Shown here piece by piece: positions 22,251 to 34,725 of a stretch of DNA of 64,000 nucleotides; the first letter of the stretch is position 1, and each line of letters starts with the position of its first letter. Where the stretch lies: contig OX940872.1 in NCBI GenBank assembly GCA_954871525.1, positions 24,275,746 to 24,339,745 of the forward strand. The letters are read 5' to 3'. The notes under the pieces were generated by a model, which saw nothing but the letters and a program-made list of their open reading frames with translations, did not search any database and had not been told where the DNA came from. This DNA comes from Parietaria judaica. Taxonomy: Eukaryota > Streptophyta > Magnoliopsida > Rosales > Urticaceae. Both the position numbers and the translations under genes were made by a program.

Positions 22251-23416
22251 ACGAACGCACCGGATTGGCTATCTCCGTGCACGCACTGCACATAAAGTAT
22301 TACTCGAGAATGCCGCCTTGGGTTAGATGTACATTCTCTCAGCTACTCATGCCTGGTTCATCAAAGTTACACGTGAAGTTTGTTTCATTGTAACTTAATC
22401 ATCATACTCCGTTTCCGTTGCGAGTTCGGTGTGACTCTGTAGGATTCTGTAGTGTTGGCCACATACTCATATGAGTATGCAAGAAGTAAGTGGCCTCCAC
22501 CTAGACTTAACTTCCCCCAATCTACAAAACTTTAAATCCTCTTTTATAGATTAATCGTGGTGAACCATGTGGTTCTTTACGATTAAAATATGGTATATGA
22601 CTGATTCCTTCGACATCCTTTTACATCTCTAGATGCGGCACAGGTCATGGTTAGGAACACCTGTTAAGCCTGATCTAATGTTTTCTGATTCAGGCATAAG
22701 TATTGAAACATCAAAACAAAAACTCTTTTGTTTTGCCTGTGGCCACAGATTTCATTATACTTATCCTATTCAGAAGGCCCCGAGTGTATAGCCCCAAAAA
22801 GGAATGGGGGGATGCATGTTTTCTTGAAACGTCATTCCATCCTACAAGGTTCATCGCATGCCCAACTACAACTGTTATGACTTTCCAGTTACGGTAAGCG
22901 TTGAGCTGTAATCTAAGCATGCAACTTACCCAGTGATGGACTCATGATGTTCTCAAACTTTGGAGTCTCTTCATATCTCTAAGTTTCTCAGTGTCCCCTT
23001 ATATCAAGGTTTTGTTTCCATGTGAGAATATTTAGAGTGCGAGTCTTCCAGCACTGCTAGTCATTCCGACTAGTGCCTACATGTATAAGAATATCTCTCA
23101 GATATCAAGGACCCCTTCCTTTTATCTTAACAACATGTACCAGTCAATTATGAATATCATTGATAGTCCCTCTTTGTTTCTTCATAATGATTTCTTTGAC
23201 TGGGGAAATTCAAGAATGTCTTGAAGACATCTTAGGAACTACATTTGTATAGCTTGATATCAATGATTTGAATAAATATTGATATGAGCCTTTTAAATGA
23301 TGAAACTTGCCTTTTAAAGAAAATAATAATGTGCTTCAAATTTAATCAAACGTAATGATTACAAAAATTTGTCTCCGATCCAAAATCAGATTCATATAAT
23401 AAATCGTAACAGACAT
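22251..23416 (-). other. Copia 3' untranslated internal region
   Basis: About 1.17 kb between the end of RNase H and the polypurine tract without a convincing reading frame. Confidence 0.6.
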
Positions 23417-26003
23417 TTATGGGTTCTTTATCCCAATGCTTTCCGCATGACGAAAGTGTTTTTCTTTCGATAAAGATTTTGTCATCGGATCTGCTACATT
23501 TTCTTCAGTGTCTACTCTCCTCATCTCTATGTCCTTCCGATCAACAATGTCTCTGATCAGATGGTACTTTCTGAGTACATGCTTTGCTGTCTTGTGTGAT
23601 CTTGGTTCCTTGGCTTGTGCTATAGCTCCGTTGTTATCACAGAAAAGCTTCACAGGATCACCAATGCTAGGAACTACACCAAGATCAGAAACAAATTTCT
23701 TGATCCATACAGCCTCTTTTGCAGCATCAGATGCAGCGATGTACTCAGATTCTGTGGTTGAATCAGCTACCGTAGCTTGTTTACTGCTGTTCCACGTAAC
23801 AGCACCACCATTTGCACAGAATACATATCCTGTTTGAGATTTGAAATCATCCTTGTCTGTTTGGAAGCTTGCATCAGAATATCCTTCAAAAGTTAATTCT
23901 TTTGCACCACCGTATGTCAAACATCTATCTTTTGTTCTATTTAAATAACGCAAGATATTCTTAACGGCAGTCCAATGGTTAAAACCAGGGTTTGATTGAA
24001 ATCTGTTTGTCATGCTTAAGGCAAAAGCTACATCTGGTCTAGTACATATCATTGCATACATTATTGAACCAATAGCTGAAGCGTATGGAATTTTCTCCAT
24101 ACTTTTGATTTCTTCTGAAGAAACCGGACATTGCTTCTTGGTCAGGTATGTCTTATGGGTCATCGGTGTAAAACCTTTTTCCGATTTGTCCATTTTAAAC
24201 CTTTTAACAATTTTGTCAATATATGTACCTTGGCTTAGAGATAAGATTCTTTGATTTCTATTTCTTTGAATCTTTACGCCTAGTATATAGGCGGCTTCTC
24301 GTAAGTCTTTCATTGAGAAACATTTTCTCAACCACTCCTTCACGCTCTGGAGTTCAGATGTATCGTTTCCTATTATCAGTATGTCATCTACATAGAGAAT
24401 CAGGAAAACTATTTTGCTCCCACTCGATTTGATGTATACACAAGGATCGTCTTTGTTCTTAACAAAACCAAAATCAGTAATTGATTCATCAAAACGACGA
24501 TTCCAGCTTCGAGATGCTTGCTTAAGACCATAAATTGATCTTTTTCAATTTGCAAACCTTATTTGGATGTTTGCGGTCTATGAAACCTTCAGGTTGTGTC
24601 ATGTACACATCCTCTTCGAGAACACCATTCAAGAACGCGGTTTTCACGTCCATTTGCCAGATTTCATAATCATGAAATGCTGCAATGGCTAGCAAGATTC
24701 TTATGGACTTGAACATGGCAACAGGAGAGAAAGTTTCATCATAGTCAATACCATGAATCTGTCGATAACCTTTAGCGACTAATCTTCCTTTGTAAGTTTG
24801 TATTTTGCCATCCATGTCGATCTTCCTTTTGAAGATCCATTTGCAACCAATGGGTTTCGACCCTTTGGGAGCATCAACGAGGTCCCATACTTCGTTGCTA
24901 TACATGGAGTCCATTTCAGAGTTCATGGCTTCTAGCCATTTGTCTGAGTCATCTCCCGACATTGCTTCGTTATAAGATTCAGGTTCTTCACCATCGTCTT
25001 CATGAACAGTTTCATCTTCTATTGAAACAAGAAGGTTCAATTTAAGAGGAGGTTGACTCTCTCTAATTGATCTTCGTGATGTCAGTGTGTAATCTGGTTG
25101 CTCATTTATCCCATCTTGTATGGGCACATCGTATAGAACTATATTTTCTTGAGGTTCTTCATTGACAATCTCATTTTCAACTTCTTCGTTTAGAACAACG
25201 TTTTCTATTTGGTTATCAACCATGATCTGATCATGATGTTCATAACTCGATGTGTGAGTACCTTCTGTGTCCATTTCTTGTTCTTGAGTATCTTTTGGTT
25301 CTTGCTCTTCATTAAGAACAATGTTTCTCCCACTAGACTTTCTAGAGAGAAAATCTTCTTCTAAGAAAACACCGGTTTTGGCAACTATTATTTTGCCTGT
25401 GTGTTTTTTATAGAAGTAATACCCAGGAGTTTCTGTTGGGTATCCCACAAAGTTACATTTAACCGATTTGGGACTGAGCTTGTCAGACATTAGAGTCTTG
25501 ACATATGCCTCACATCCCCAGATTCTCATGAAATGCAAATCCGGTATTCTTCCTTTCCATATCTCATATGGGGTTGAAGGAACCGTCTTAGATGGTACAC
25601 AGTTCAGTGTGGTAGCTGCTGTCATAAGTGCATATCCCCATAGGGATTCAGGTAAGTCAGTTTTATTCATCATTGATCGAACCATGTCCAACAAGGTTCG
25701 ATTTCTCCTCTCAGATACACCATTTAGTTGAGGTGTACCTGGAGGGGTCAGTGATGAAATGATTCCCATGTCACGGAGGTAAGCTTTGAAATCATCGCTC
25801 AAGTATTCGCCACCTCGATCAGATCGTATGGCTTTAACTTTTCTCGCTAACTGATTTTCAGCTTCATTCTTGAACTGTTTGAACTTTTCAAGCGATTCAG
25901 ATTTGTGTTTCATTAGGTATACATAACCGTATCGACTGAAGTCATCAGTGAAGGTGATGAAATACCTGAAACCTCCTTTATGTAGGTTATGCACTTTTGA
26001 CAA
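23417..26003 (-). pseudogene. Copia pol remnant: integrase core, reverse transcriptase, RNase H
   Basis: The first part (26003-24522) starts inside the integrase core (FRYFITFTDDFSRYGYVYL), keeps the second and third catalytic residues in IRSDRGGEY and NGVSERRN, and runs into RT (QMDVKTAFLNG). It lacks the zinc-binding region and the first catalytic Asp. Near 24545-24520 a one-base gain in an A run shifts the frame. Downstream, the second frame holds the RT motif YVDDILI (about 24390) and RNase H (DSTTESEYIAASDA, KHVLRKYHLIRD), ending at 23417. No ATG begins the first frame. This is an internal-deletion derivative. Confidence 0.9.
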
Positions 26004-26303
26004 ATCAAAATTTATAGACGTTTAAGAATGTCTATAATCTCATAATATTGGGACTAAAAGATTGTTTTATTATGCATTTTAGAATTAAATATTTATGACT
26101 TATCATAAATCAACACATCAATATTAACAAACTTAATATCTTAGATAATAAAATATTCAAACATTATTCCAAAAACAAACTTAATGGAAAGTCTAAACAT
26201 AAATAAATCAATCATTATTCACTTGAAACTAAAACTTAAGATGAAAAAGAAGATGGATAACATGTATGTCTTGTCACATGAACAGGACAAGATTACTACA
26301 TAT

Positions 26304-27077
26304 TCAATGAATCTTTAAGATTTTGGTTATAACGTTTATACCTGAGCTTGAGGGTTCGACATTGATAGTCTCAGAGACTTTGTCTGGTGAGTCTTTACTC
26401 ATCTTGGATTTTCTCATAGTTTCAATGTCTTCCAATTTCCTTTTTCTTTCTGCCTTCATATTTTCTTCGCCAATTTCGAGTAAATCGACGAGGTGGTCAA
26501 AGTTGCAGTTTCCTTCTATAAGGATGTTAACTGTCTTTCGCAGTTCTGGAATGAGAGACTGGAGTACGCAAAATCTTCTCATGCCTATATCGACATAGAA
26601 CCCAGATTGTTGAAGTCTGTCTGCGTAGCTCATCAGCCTGTTGTAATGTTCTCTAACGGTACTGTTAATGGACATCTTCACATTAAACAGTTTCCACAAC
26701 AGCTGATACCTTCTTGTGGGGTTCCGATCCCCATAAGTTTTCTCAAGGTATAAAATAGTATCATGTGCATTCAAGTTCTCGATCTCACGTCTTATGATCG
26801 GCATCACAGATGACATAATGAGTCGGTGAACATGAATGGACTTCATTGTATAATGATGATAGCTAATCCAGTCTTCTTTTGAGCCTGTATCTCTGTCAGG
26901 CATAGAAGGCGGCAAATCCTTGGCTATGAAACCAAGATCGTCGTTCCTTAGCATTCTTTTGAATGCCTCTGACCAGGTCACGTAGTTGGAATCGTCAAGA
27001 CGATTGTTTTCCACTGCAGCTTTGAAATCTTTCACTGCTTCTGAAGCCATGAGATTCAACGGGTCCATATCTAACAT
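26304..27077 (-). CDS. Copia gag polyprotein remnant, 257 aa
   Basis: The frame begins MLDMDPLNLMASEAVKDF and contains the gag core typical of plant copia elements (YLEKTYGDRNPTRRYQLLWKL; SYADRLQQSGF). It stops before any CCHC zinc knuckle, and the 300 bp to the integrase remnant are AT-rich and non-coding. The gag core could still make a capsid-like protein, but the RNA-binding knuckle and protease are missing. Confidence 0.85.
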   Translation of the reverse strand: MLDMDPLNLMASEAVKDFKAAVENNRLDDSNYVTWSEAFKRMLRNDDLGFIAKDLPPSMPDRDTGSKEDWISYHHYTMKSIHVHRLIMSSVMPIIRREIENLNAHDTILYLEKTYGDRNPTRRYQLLWKLFNVKMSINSTVREHYNRLMSYADRLQQSGFYVDIGMRRFCVLQSLIPELRKTVNILIEGNCNFDHLVDLLEIGEENMKAERKRKLEDIETMRKSKMSKDSPDKVSETINVEPSSSGINVITKILKIH

Positions 27078-28330
27078 ATATATATATAGACAAACAGAAT
27101 TAGAGATAATTATATTTTACAAATTTAAAAGTAAAATATTTAAGCACAATATTAATTCTAGTATTTACATGTAAATTATAAATTACTTATTATAATAAAG
27201 ATGTTACATAAAAGTATATATTATAAGGGCTTTATATAATATTTCGTGATTTGTTAATGGAAAAGTAACCCTCATCAATTCCATTAATTAGTCACTCAGA
27301 GAAAGTCAACAATTGCTCTAATATCCTATATTATCTCTGACGTTTAGAAAAGAAAAACAATTTTTCATTTATCATTCTAACCGGTTTCAAAAGAATTGTC
27401 TACGATATCTAATCTAATTAGAGTACTCGTTTAGGTAGACCCAAGGGGTGAATCGGCGGACAGTATAGGTCGCCCTACGCGTCTAAAAGAGGGTATAAGA
27501 GTACTCCCTTGGGTTAGAGACACACTCAAAACTTTTCTCAATTAGATCGAGGACCCAGCCGTTGGAAGACATTATACCTAATATTTATTGAGGGGTTTAA
27601 GGTGATCCTAACTTTTGTCTTAAACTAAACATATTTAACTAATTAAAATGTTCTAAGAATTAAGACAATGAATATGTAATATACAATTCTATTTTGTAAA
27701 ACATATTCTATTTTGAATTAAATATACTTCTGAAAGTATACATATATATATATATATATTATGAAAATTTTAAAGACAAACCCTTTTATCTTTAAATAAA
27801 AGATAAATAAATCACTTAAAGATAAAATATCTTAATTCATGATTTATCTTTTCTATAAATGAATAAAAGATAAATAACTATCTTTATAGATAAGATATCT
27901 TTAATCAAATTTTGTCATATTACAAAATAAAAGATAAATAGCTATCTTATAGATAAACTATCTTTAATCACAATATATATATATCTTTTATTTCCATTAA
28001 AGTTTAGATCTTTTCTATTACTATAATAATTAAAAGATTATTCATTATCTTAATCTAATTAAGAATTATTGATTATAAATAAAATTTATCAACAAACAAT
28101 TTGTAAATCAATAAATGAATAACATAAACAATAATGGAAACAAACTTCATAAGATTGATAATAATATTGAATAAATCATATTTATTAATTATTAATATCA
28201 TATATATTAGATTTTCAATTCTCATATTTAAAGATATTTATAATAATTATAAATAAAATAAAATAAACATTTTAAAAAATCGTATTTTAAAATAATTAAA
28301 CATAAATATAATTAAATATCAAATACCGGG
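27078..28330 (-). other. Copia AT-rich leader
   Basis: About 1.25 kb of very AT-rich sequence between the gag start and the GC-rich leader. It has several GATAAATAA/TTTATCTTT-type repeated words around 27780-27970. No gene. Confidence 0.6.
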
Positions 28331-28339
28331 ATACGAGTT

Positions 28340-28900
28340 CGGGATTGACCCGAGCTCGTACGAGTTGCCATCGGGCAACCTTGGTCACGAAGGGGAGACC
28401 GGGCAGGGCCGAAGGCCCCTGCCCGGAAAAGGTTAATTTTGACCCGGATCCGGGTCAATAAGGACCCGGATCCGGGTCTGTTCGGTGTGGGCCCGGGTCA
28501 GCGCAGACCCGGGCTGAAGCCCCGGGTCCAACCCGGGTCGGGTACCCGGGTCAGACCCGGGTTGGGTGTGCCCGGATCAATTCGATCCGGGCTGGGCAGG
28601 TTTGGGCTGGGTTAGAACCCAGCCCGTGGGCCTGATCCAATCAGGCCCACCGAATCGAGAATGGGCTGGGTTAAACCCAGCCCGTGGGCCTGATCCAATC
28701 AGGCCCCACCCGAATCGTGGGTGGGCTGGGTTAAACCCAGCCCGTGGGCCTGATCCAATCAGGCCCACACGATTTAAAAAAAAAATTTATTTCGGCTAGG
28801 GTTTTGAAACCCTAGCCGTCGCCCATTGGCTCCCATCGAATGGGAGCCACAAACACCGGCGCCACCCGACCATGGCGGCGACGGTGAAATCGCCGCCGGT
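28340..28900. repeat. GC-rich copia leader with repeated hairpins
   Basis: A block of CCCGGGTC/GACCCGGG words (28440-28600) is followed at 28604-28770 by three tandem copies, about 59 bp each. Each copy contains two perfect or near-perfect palindromes: GGGCTGGGTT/AACCCAGCCC and GTGGGCCTGAT/ATCAGGCCCAC. It lies between the primer-binding site and gag, so it would be in the 5' leader of the element's RNA. Short open frames on both strands follow from the symmetry. Confidence 0.85.
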
Positions 28901-29119
28901 TCCGGTGGTGGTGCCGCCGTTTGTTTTTCCCTTTTTCTTATTTAATAATACACATTAAAATTAAATAAAAATCAATCCCGATTCTAAATCGGATTCCGAA
29001 CAACACACAAAATTAATCATAATTAATTTTCTAACGCTCCCACTGAAAATCTAATCACACCAAAAAATTTCTAAAATTATTTCGGTTAACATATCTAATT
29101 TTCGAAAATTACTCAGACC

Positions 29120-29132
29120 GGCTCTGATACCA
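29120..29132 (-). other. Primer-binding site, initiator tRNA-Met
   Basis: Minus strand TGGTATCAGAGCC, one base inside the 5' LTR, is the standard tRNA-iMet complement of plant copia elements. Confidence 0.92.
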
Positions 29133-29133
29133 C

Positions 29134-29778
29134 TGTTGGGTTTTTCGATGACTTTTCTCAATCCCGAGGCGGAAATCACGGGATATCATCGAACAATAAA
29201 GATCTAGAATAATTACGAGAATTAAGATACAGTTTAGAGATCGTTACCAAACTTCGGTACTTTTGCCAACTGTACCGAATAACTGCCGATTCCTTTGATT
29301 CTGGAGCTTGTCGAATTTAGGATTTAGCGCCTCAAGTGTTGCGCCTCTATTTCGTACACCACGTCACTCGGGAACGTCTTAGATGACCGGAAAACACCTC
29401 GGAGGATAGGTTAGATCCTAGTTGGTGTTTAGATGATCAACCGATGAATGAACCGGGGAGCAAGCCAAAATTCTACTACCATAGGGAGGGGAGCTCGAAT
29501 TTTCTAAGAGGCTTGGGTTTCTCTGATGTGTGTTGTTTTTTAATTATGAGTCATATTAGGGTATTTATAATACCCTATGGTCATGACCTAGTGGGCTTTC
29601 TAAAAGCCCACCTAATGGGCTTTCTAAAAGCCCAATCATGGATTAATTAATCTATTATTAATTAATATGAATCATAATTAATACTTGGGCCCGAGTGGGC
29701 CCATTATGTCGGTTATGGTTATCGGGTCGATATCCGATAACCCGAGAGATACAATATCGGGTTCGGGCATAACCAACA
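29134..29778 (-). repeat. 5' LTR of the copia element
   Basis: 645 bp, TGTTGGG..CCAACA, the upstream LTR on the minus strand. Two differences from the other LTR in 645 positions. Confidence 0.95.
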
Positions 29779-29865
29779 AAAACATTATTTAATTGTAAAC
29801 TGTGAAGAAGTCATGTGTGTATAGAACAATGTAGTGCTTAAAAAAATTCTACCAAATTCAGAAGA

Positions 29866-30033
29866 CAAAATTGCACCAAATTCAGGCATTTAAATGTGCA
29901 ATTGGCTTTATTCATAAACGAATGTACTCGTCAGTCAACGACATAAAATATGGCGTCGTTTAAATGTCCAATTGGCTTTATCGATAATGCCCATTTTATT
30001 TTCGAGAAAGAATAGTTGGTCGTTTTTATAATT
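29866..30033. repeat. Segmental duplication, copy 2, block B (pairs with 869-1043)
   Basis: See copy 1. It begins 83 bp beyond the copia target duplication. After about 30033 the second copy continues into 3.1 kb of sequence absent from copy 1. Confidence 0.85.
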
Positions 30034-30239
30034 AAATGCAAACTAATAATGTTAGGTTTTTTCGATGTGAAGAAGTCTATTTGAACCTTGTTTTTGTTCT
30101 CATTCGTTCGCCATGTTTTTTCTTGAAATCCTAAAAGAATACATCACTGCAAATATTTGCTTCCATGTTCATGTGACTGTACTTCACGAGATTTTCAATT
30201 ATTTTGCATATTGATTTAACTCTGCTATATACATATATA

Positions 30240-30390
30240 CTTCTTCAAAAAAATCTGAGGTTATGATCCATGAGATCCAAAATACATATTTACTTCTTCA
30301 AAAAATTCTGAGGTTATGATCCATGAGATCAAAATACATATTTACTTCTTCAAAAAATTCTGAGGTTATGATCCATGAGATCAAAAAGCA
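30240..30390. repeat. Three-copy tandem repeat, 52-bp unit
   Basis: TTCTTCAAAAAA(T)TCTGAGG and TTATGATCCATGAGATC occur three times with a period of 52-53 bp and almost no divergence. Confidence 0.95.
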
Positions 30391-30580
30391 TGTCCTCGTT
30401 ACGTATGTCATATTGGCTAATAAGAGCACATGGTCTTATATTGAATATATTTATTATTTAGTAATACAATAGTGTACTGTAACTTTGATCAATACTGTTA
30501 TTCATATTCAACAATAAAATAGTCCATAGTGTTTTACTTTTATACTTTTGCTTAGTTTTCACTTTATAAACTAATTACAT

Positions 30581-31232
30581 AAGGTGTGCATGGGTTAGAT
30601 TGGGTTGGCCCGAGCTAAAAATTAACCCGGCCAGATCTTATTAGGTTTTAAAAAAGCAACCCAATTTAACCCATTATTTTTTACTGCCCATTCTAACCCA
30701 ACCAAGAAAACTCTGGGTTGTGTTGGGTTGGGTCATTGGCCTGAATTATATTTAAAAAAAATACCGAATAACACATAAATTTAAACCGTCAATCAATCAA
30801 CATAAATTAAATATAATATTTATAAATATCCTACTAAAAAATAAACTTTACATAAAGACGAGAAACATAACTAAATTAGAAGTGTAATCGTAAACATAAA
30901 CAAGAAACATAATCATAGACGTAGAATAATAATTAAACATAAAGACGAGACTTAGGAGTTATTTTACTTTTATATTCTATGTGTTTTTACTTACTTAAAA
31001 TACGTCAAGTATTAAAAAAAAAGTAACAAATTACTTAAAAAGAAAAGCTTCGTTGGGTCAAGGGCCGGCCCAACTCAATGCATCCGGCCCGACTCCAACC
31101 CGATAATTTATTTGGACTGGAGTCAACCCAACATGATATTTATTGGGTTAATTTGATTGGGTTAGATGGGGTTGTAAGAAGAATAAAAAATAGATGGGGT
31201 TGTTGGGTTGAATTTTTTTTTCGCACACCCTT
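30581..31232. mobile_element. hAT-like non-autonomous element, 652 bp
   Basis: Ends AAGGTGTGC and GCACACCCTT are inverted, with flanking AATTACAT and AATTATAA that look like a decayed 8-bp target duplication. Subterminal GGGTTGGGTT-type words occur at both ends. No coding capacity. Confidence 0.6.
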
Positions 31233-31649
31233 AATTATAAATAAACATGTGGCATCATTGTAAATTCTCAATTGGGTTTTTAAAATCTGTTATTTTTGCG
31301 TTTTTCGAAGTCGTGTGTGAGAGAGAAAGCTTGATCGGATTGAAGAATACACTTTGTAATTTGTTTTTCTTAATTAATTATAAAACTAAAATAATTAGTA
31401 TGTGAATTCCGTTTATTATTGATTAATTGTCCGAGTTTGAAGAAGATAAAATTAATTTGACGCTATAATTTTTCAAAAATCATATTAAAAATTTGATTTC
31501 ACTAGGCAAATAGAGAATGTTCTATGGCATACAATATATAATTCTTCTAATAATTAGATTTTAACCTGTAAAATAGTCACAAGAAAGTACCACAAGAATG
31601 CTTCAGAGTTGTGACCAAGATTATTCTTACTCCTTTTTAATTTATATAA

Positions 31650-32904
31650 GAGTTAATTGCAGCAAAAATATATAAAAAAAAAAAAATTCTCCAATGAGTA
31701 CCCAACCTCAAACGGTCTACGCAAAAGTACCTAACGTGAGGCTTTTGTCGATGATGTTCCAGTTCCGTCCAATCCGTCAACTCGTCCGTAAGGCCCAACC
31801 ACATGATCGTTAACTACTTATTGACTGAGACTAATTTATGCCACGTGTTCATGCCACGCCAGCATACATTTTAATCAGGAAAAAAAACACGTTTAAACTT
31901 TAAAGTTTAAACCATCCATCTTCCCTCTTCTATCTCCAATGTTCTTCTTTAAGCTTCTACTGTAACCCTAAATCTCACACTCAGAAGAAGGTGAATGGCG
32001 AACCCGACTGGTCTGCTCCTGCTCCTCAACTTTGCTGGCGTGACCCAGACGTCGATCCAACGCCAATATATGGTAAGAAATACTCTTAACCCTCAAGCTC
32101 CTCTTGCATGTGTATATAACACCGAAAGCTTGCAACTTTTAGTGGAAAAAAGCTTTCTTATGGGATTAGAACATTAAAAACCATTCCTTTTTTCGTGTAA
32201 AAGCTTCTTTAAAATTTAGGGTTTCTGAAATTAAGAATTTGTTAGCTTTTGTAGATATTTTTATGGTTTTTGTAATAGCCACAAAACCTTTGTTCGGGGT
32301 TTAAGTCGGTCTCAGAAATGTAGAGTACTGTCGTCGACCCACATAGACAAACCCAATCACCACCTGGGTAGATTAGGACAAGCACCTAGTTCTCCTGAAC
32401 CCTTAGACTGAGTGGAAGAGAACGACCCTTGAGAATCCATCACAACCACAACTGGAGGGAAAGAGAGGTCGGCGACGAGAAAGTGAAGCACCCGACTGGT
32501 GGGGAAGCAGGCTTAGGTCGAAGGAGAAGGGAAAAAGAAAAGGGAGAGAACCCTAATTTTTTTTTGAAGGCTGAGATCGAATCTTGAGTATTGATTATAA
32601 TGATTTGTTTTTATTGTATTTTCATTTATTTAAATGTTTTATTCTCATGTGTTAATGATAATTCGTGTAGGATTAAACGTGGGTTTATTTTTTTTATTTC
32701 TAATTTTTTGAGTTAAAATGGGTGCTGACGTGGCATAGATTGATCCTAGTCAACAAGTAGTTAACAGCCATGTGGTTGGGCCTAACGGGCGAGTTGACGG
32801 ATTGGAGGAAACTGGAACATCATCGACAAAAGCCGCACGTTAAGTACTTTTTGTTTGAGGTTGGATACTCATCTTAGAATATAAAATTTTGCCGCACTTA
32901 ACCT
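31650..32904. mobile_element. MULE-type non-autonomous element, 1255 bp, with gene-like interior
   Basis: Inverted arms of about 200 bp (roughly 80% identical by eye, e.g. GGCTTTTGTCGATGATGTTC in both) are flanked by a perfect 9-bp target duplication TTTATATAA (31641-31649 and 32905-32913). The interior, about 31900-32580, is less AT-rich. It has a short open frame from ATG 31995 followed by a donor-like GGTAAGAA, and a second purine-rich patch near 32450-32560. I do not recognise either piece. No transposase. Confidence 0.85.
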
Positions 32905-33179
32905 TTTATATAAAAGAAATTAAAGTGGTTTTGAAGCTAAAATAACACGTGGGTCCATTGCTTAGATTTCCGTTTACTCGAAGAAAATAAAGTTTGTCAA
33001 AGTCAAGGATACTCTTGTAATTTTGCTTTTGAAAGATTCATTCCTTAGTAAAGTAAGTAAACGTCGAAATCAATAAAATAGTTGGGATTAAGGCTAATAT
33101 CCAAGACTCAATTTACTTTTCTAACCTTAAATTGTCTTACTGGTATACCGCACACGGACGTGCAAGTACGAATAAAGGC

Positions 33180-34535
33180 ATACTGTATACTGTATACTGC
33201 AAATATGTATAAATTTTATGGGCACACCGCGTGTGGATGAATATATCGATATAAATTCTGAAAAACAATTTCAAGAATTTAGACGAGATTTTTATATATG
33301 TTCAAAATTATTTATCACCTTAAAACAAAAATAACTAAAAATCACATCAATAATGTAACGTATTCACAAACTTTTAATTATACTAATTAAATACTCAATC
33401 TTGATAATTTTTTTTATTATTGGTTTTACATTTTTATATGCACTTATAAAATTAAAAAAATAGAGTTCCCGACGTAGCTTTACCACTTACGGAAGAGATT
33501 ATGCGGCATCTTTCGCCCGAGGATAATTAGCAGCCAAAAAAAATACACATTATTAGTACCAAAAGTAGATAAATATTTCTACATTACTTTAATAATATAA
33601 ATCAATATTACATTAATTTAGTTAGTTAATTAATATGTTTTGATGATTAATGGTCCCTTCCTTTATTCGTGTGGGTTTAAAAGGCATTATTGGTTAGTTG
33701 CCATAATGCTAACCAAAATTTAAACATGATTTAATTTAAAAAAATAAAAATAAACTAAACCGTGTGGACCATTTTTAGATTCCATCTTATTAAATTAGAT
33801 TGTTATGTCTCGACAGTAACTAATTGTTCCATTCTAACTACTTACTATTTCTGGATTTTCTTTTTATTGAAATTGTTTATTATATATGCAGTAAAAACCG
33901 TAAATGTACCAAAAAATATCTTTTGGGCGATATATTTTAAATTTTATTTTTATCATGATAAAAAACATAAATAAAGCAAACCACAAATTTTATTTATTTT
34001 TTACTATGAAAAAATTTAAAAAAATAAAATTATATTACCATAAATTATAAATTTTTTTACGGAAAAATCATTTTTTATATAAATTTTTATCATAATAAAA
34101 TAAATTTTGGAATATACACCATATAAATAAATATTATGGTACTTTTTTTGCAAATATTCTGAAACTATAGAATATTTTAAAATATACCAAGGAGTAGACT
34201 ATAGATTTAAATACAGTAGTGCCGTCAAGCTTTTGATATTTTTAAAATTCCATCCAATATTTAAAATATTATTTTATTTATTATATTATATTATATTTTT
34301 TACTAACCTAATATTTGCATTTAATATGTATAATCCTACCTCCAAAAAAATAAGCATATATTAACTAATAATTAGACAAAGTAAATAAACATATATTTAT
34401 TACACTAATGAACTCGCATCTCCATAATGGACCGACAATGAAGAACATTTAATACAAACTCTACGATCTTCTCGTAGTTTAACTAAATTAAATGTCTGTA
34501 TAGTACAAACCAATATCATTATTTGCTATTTAATT
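33180..34535. repeat. Segmental duplication, copy 2, blocks C and D with the empty Helitron site
   Basis: Contiguous counterpart of 1195-1924 plus 7970-8745. At 33686/33687 the sequence reads AAAAGGCA|TTATTGGTTAG, the uninterrupted target of the Helitron found in copy 1. AT-rich, no gene. Confidence 0.85.
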
Positions 34536-34725
34536 CCAAACTCTACAATGTCCATAAATTGATTACATTTTGTAAGATTTCCACTTTTATAAACATACTA
34601 CCAATAAGGGAATATAAATAATGTAAAAAAAAATACAATATTTCATAGCTCAAGAAGTAAGATGTACATGACATGCCCTTGATACATATACATACATATA
34701 TATATATATATATATATTTAAAATA

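Larger units (their letters stand above)
21593..29778 (-). mobile_element. Ty1/copia LTR retrotransposon, 8186 bp, young but defective
   Basis: Two 645-bp LTRs with TG..CA ends are flanked by a 5-bp target duplication AAAAC (21588-21592 and 29779-29783). A primer-binding site for initiator tRNA-Met and a polypurine tract lie at the correct places. Gag, integrase, reverse transcriptase and RNase H segments run on the minus strand in copia order (integrase before RT). The LTRs differ at only two positions, so insertion is recent. The element is nevertheless defective: there is no zinc knuckle, no protease, no N-terminal integrase region, and a frameshift in RT. It splits the second copy of the segmental duplication. 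Confidence 0.95.

Noticed and set aside
28566..28799. Pro/Gly-rich frames on both strands in the copia leader
   Set aside because: They are products of the palindromic tandem repeat.
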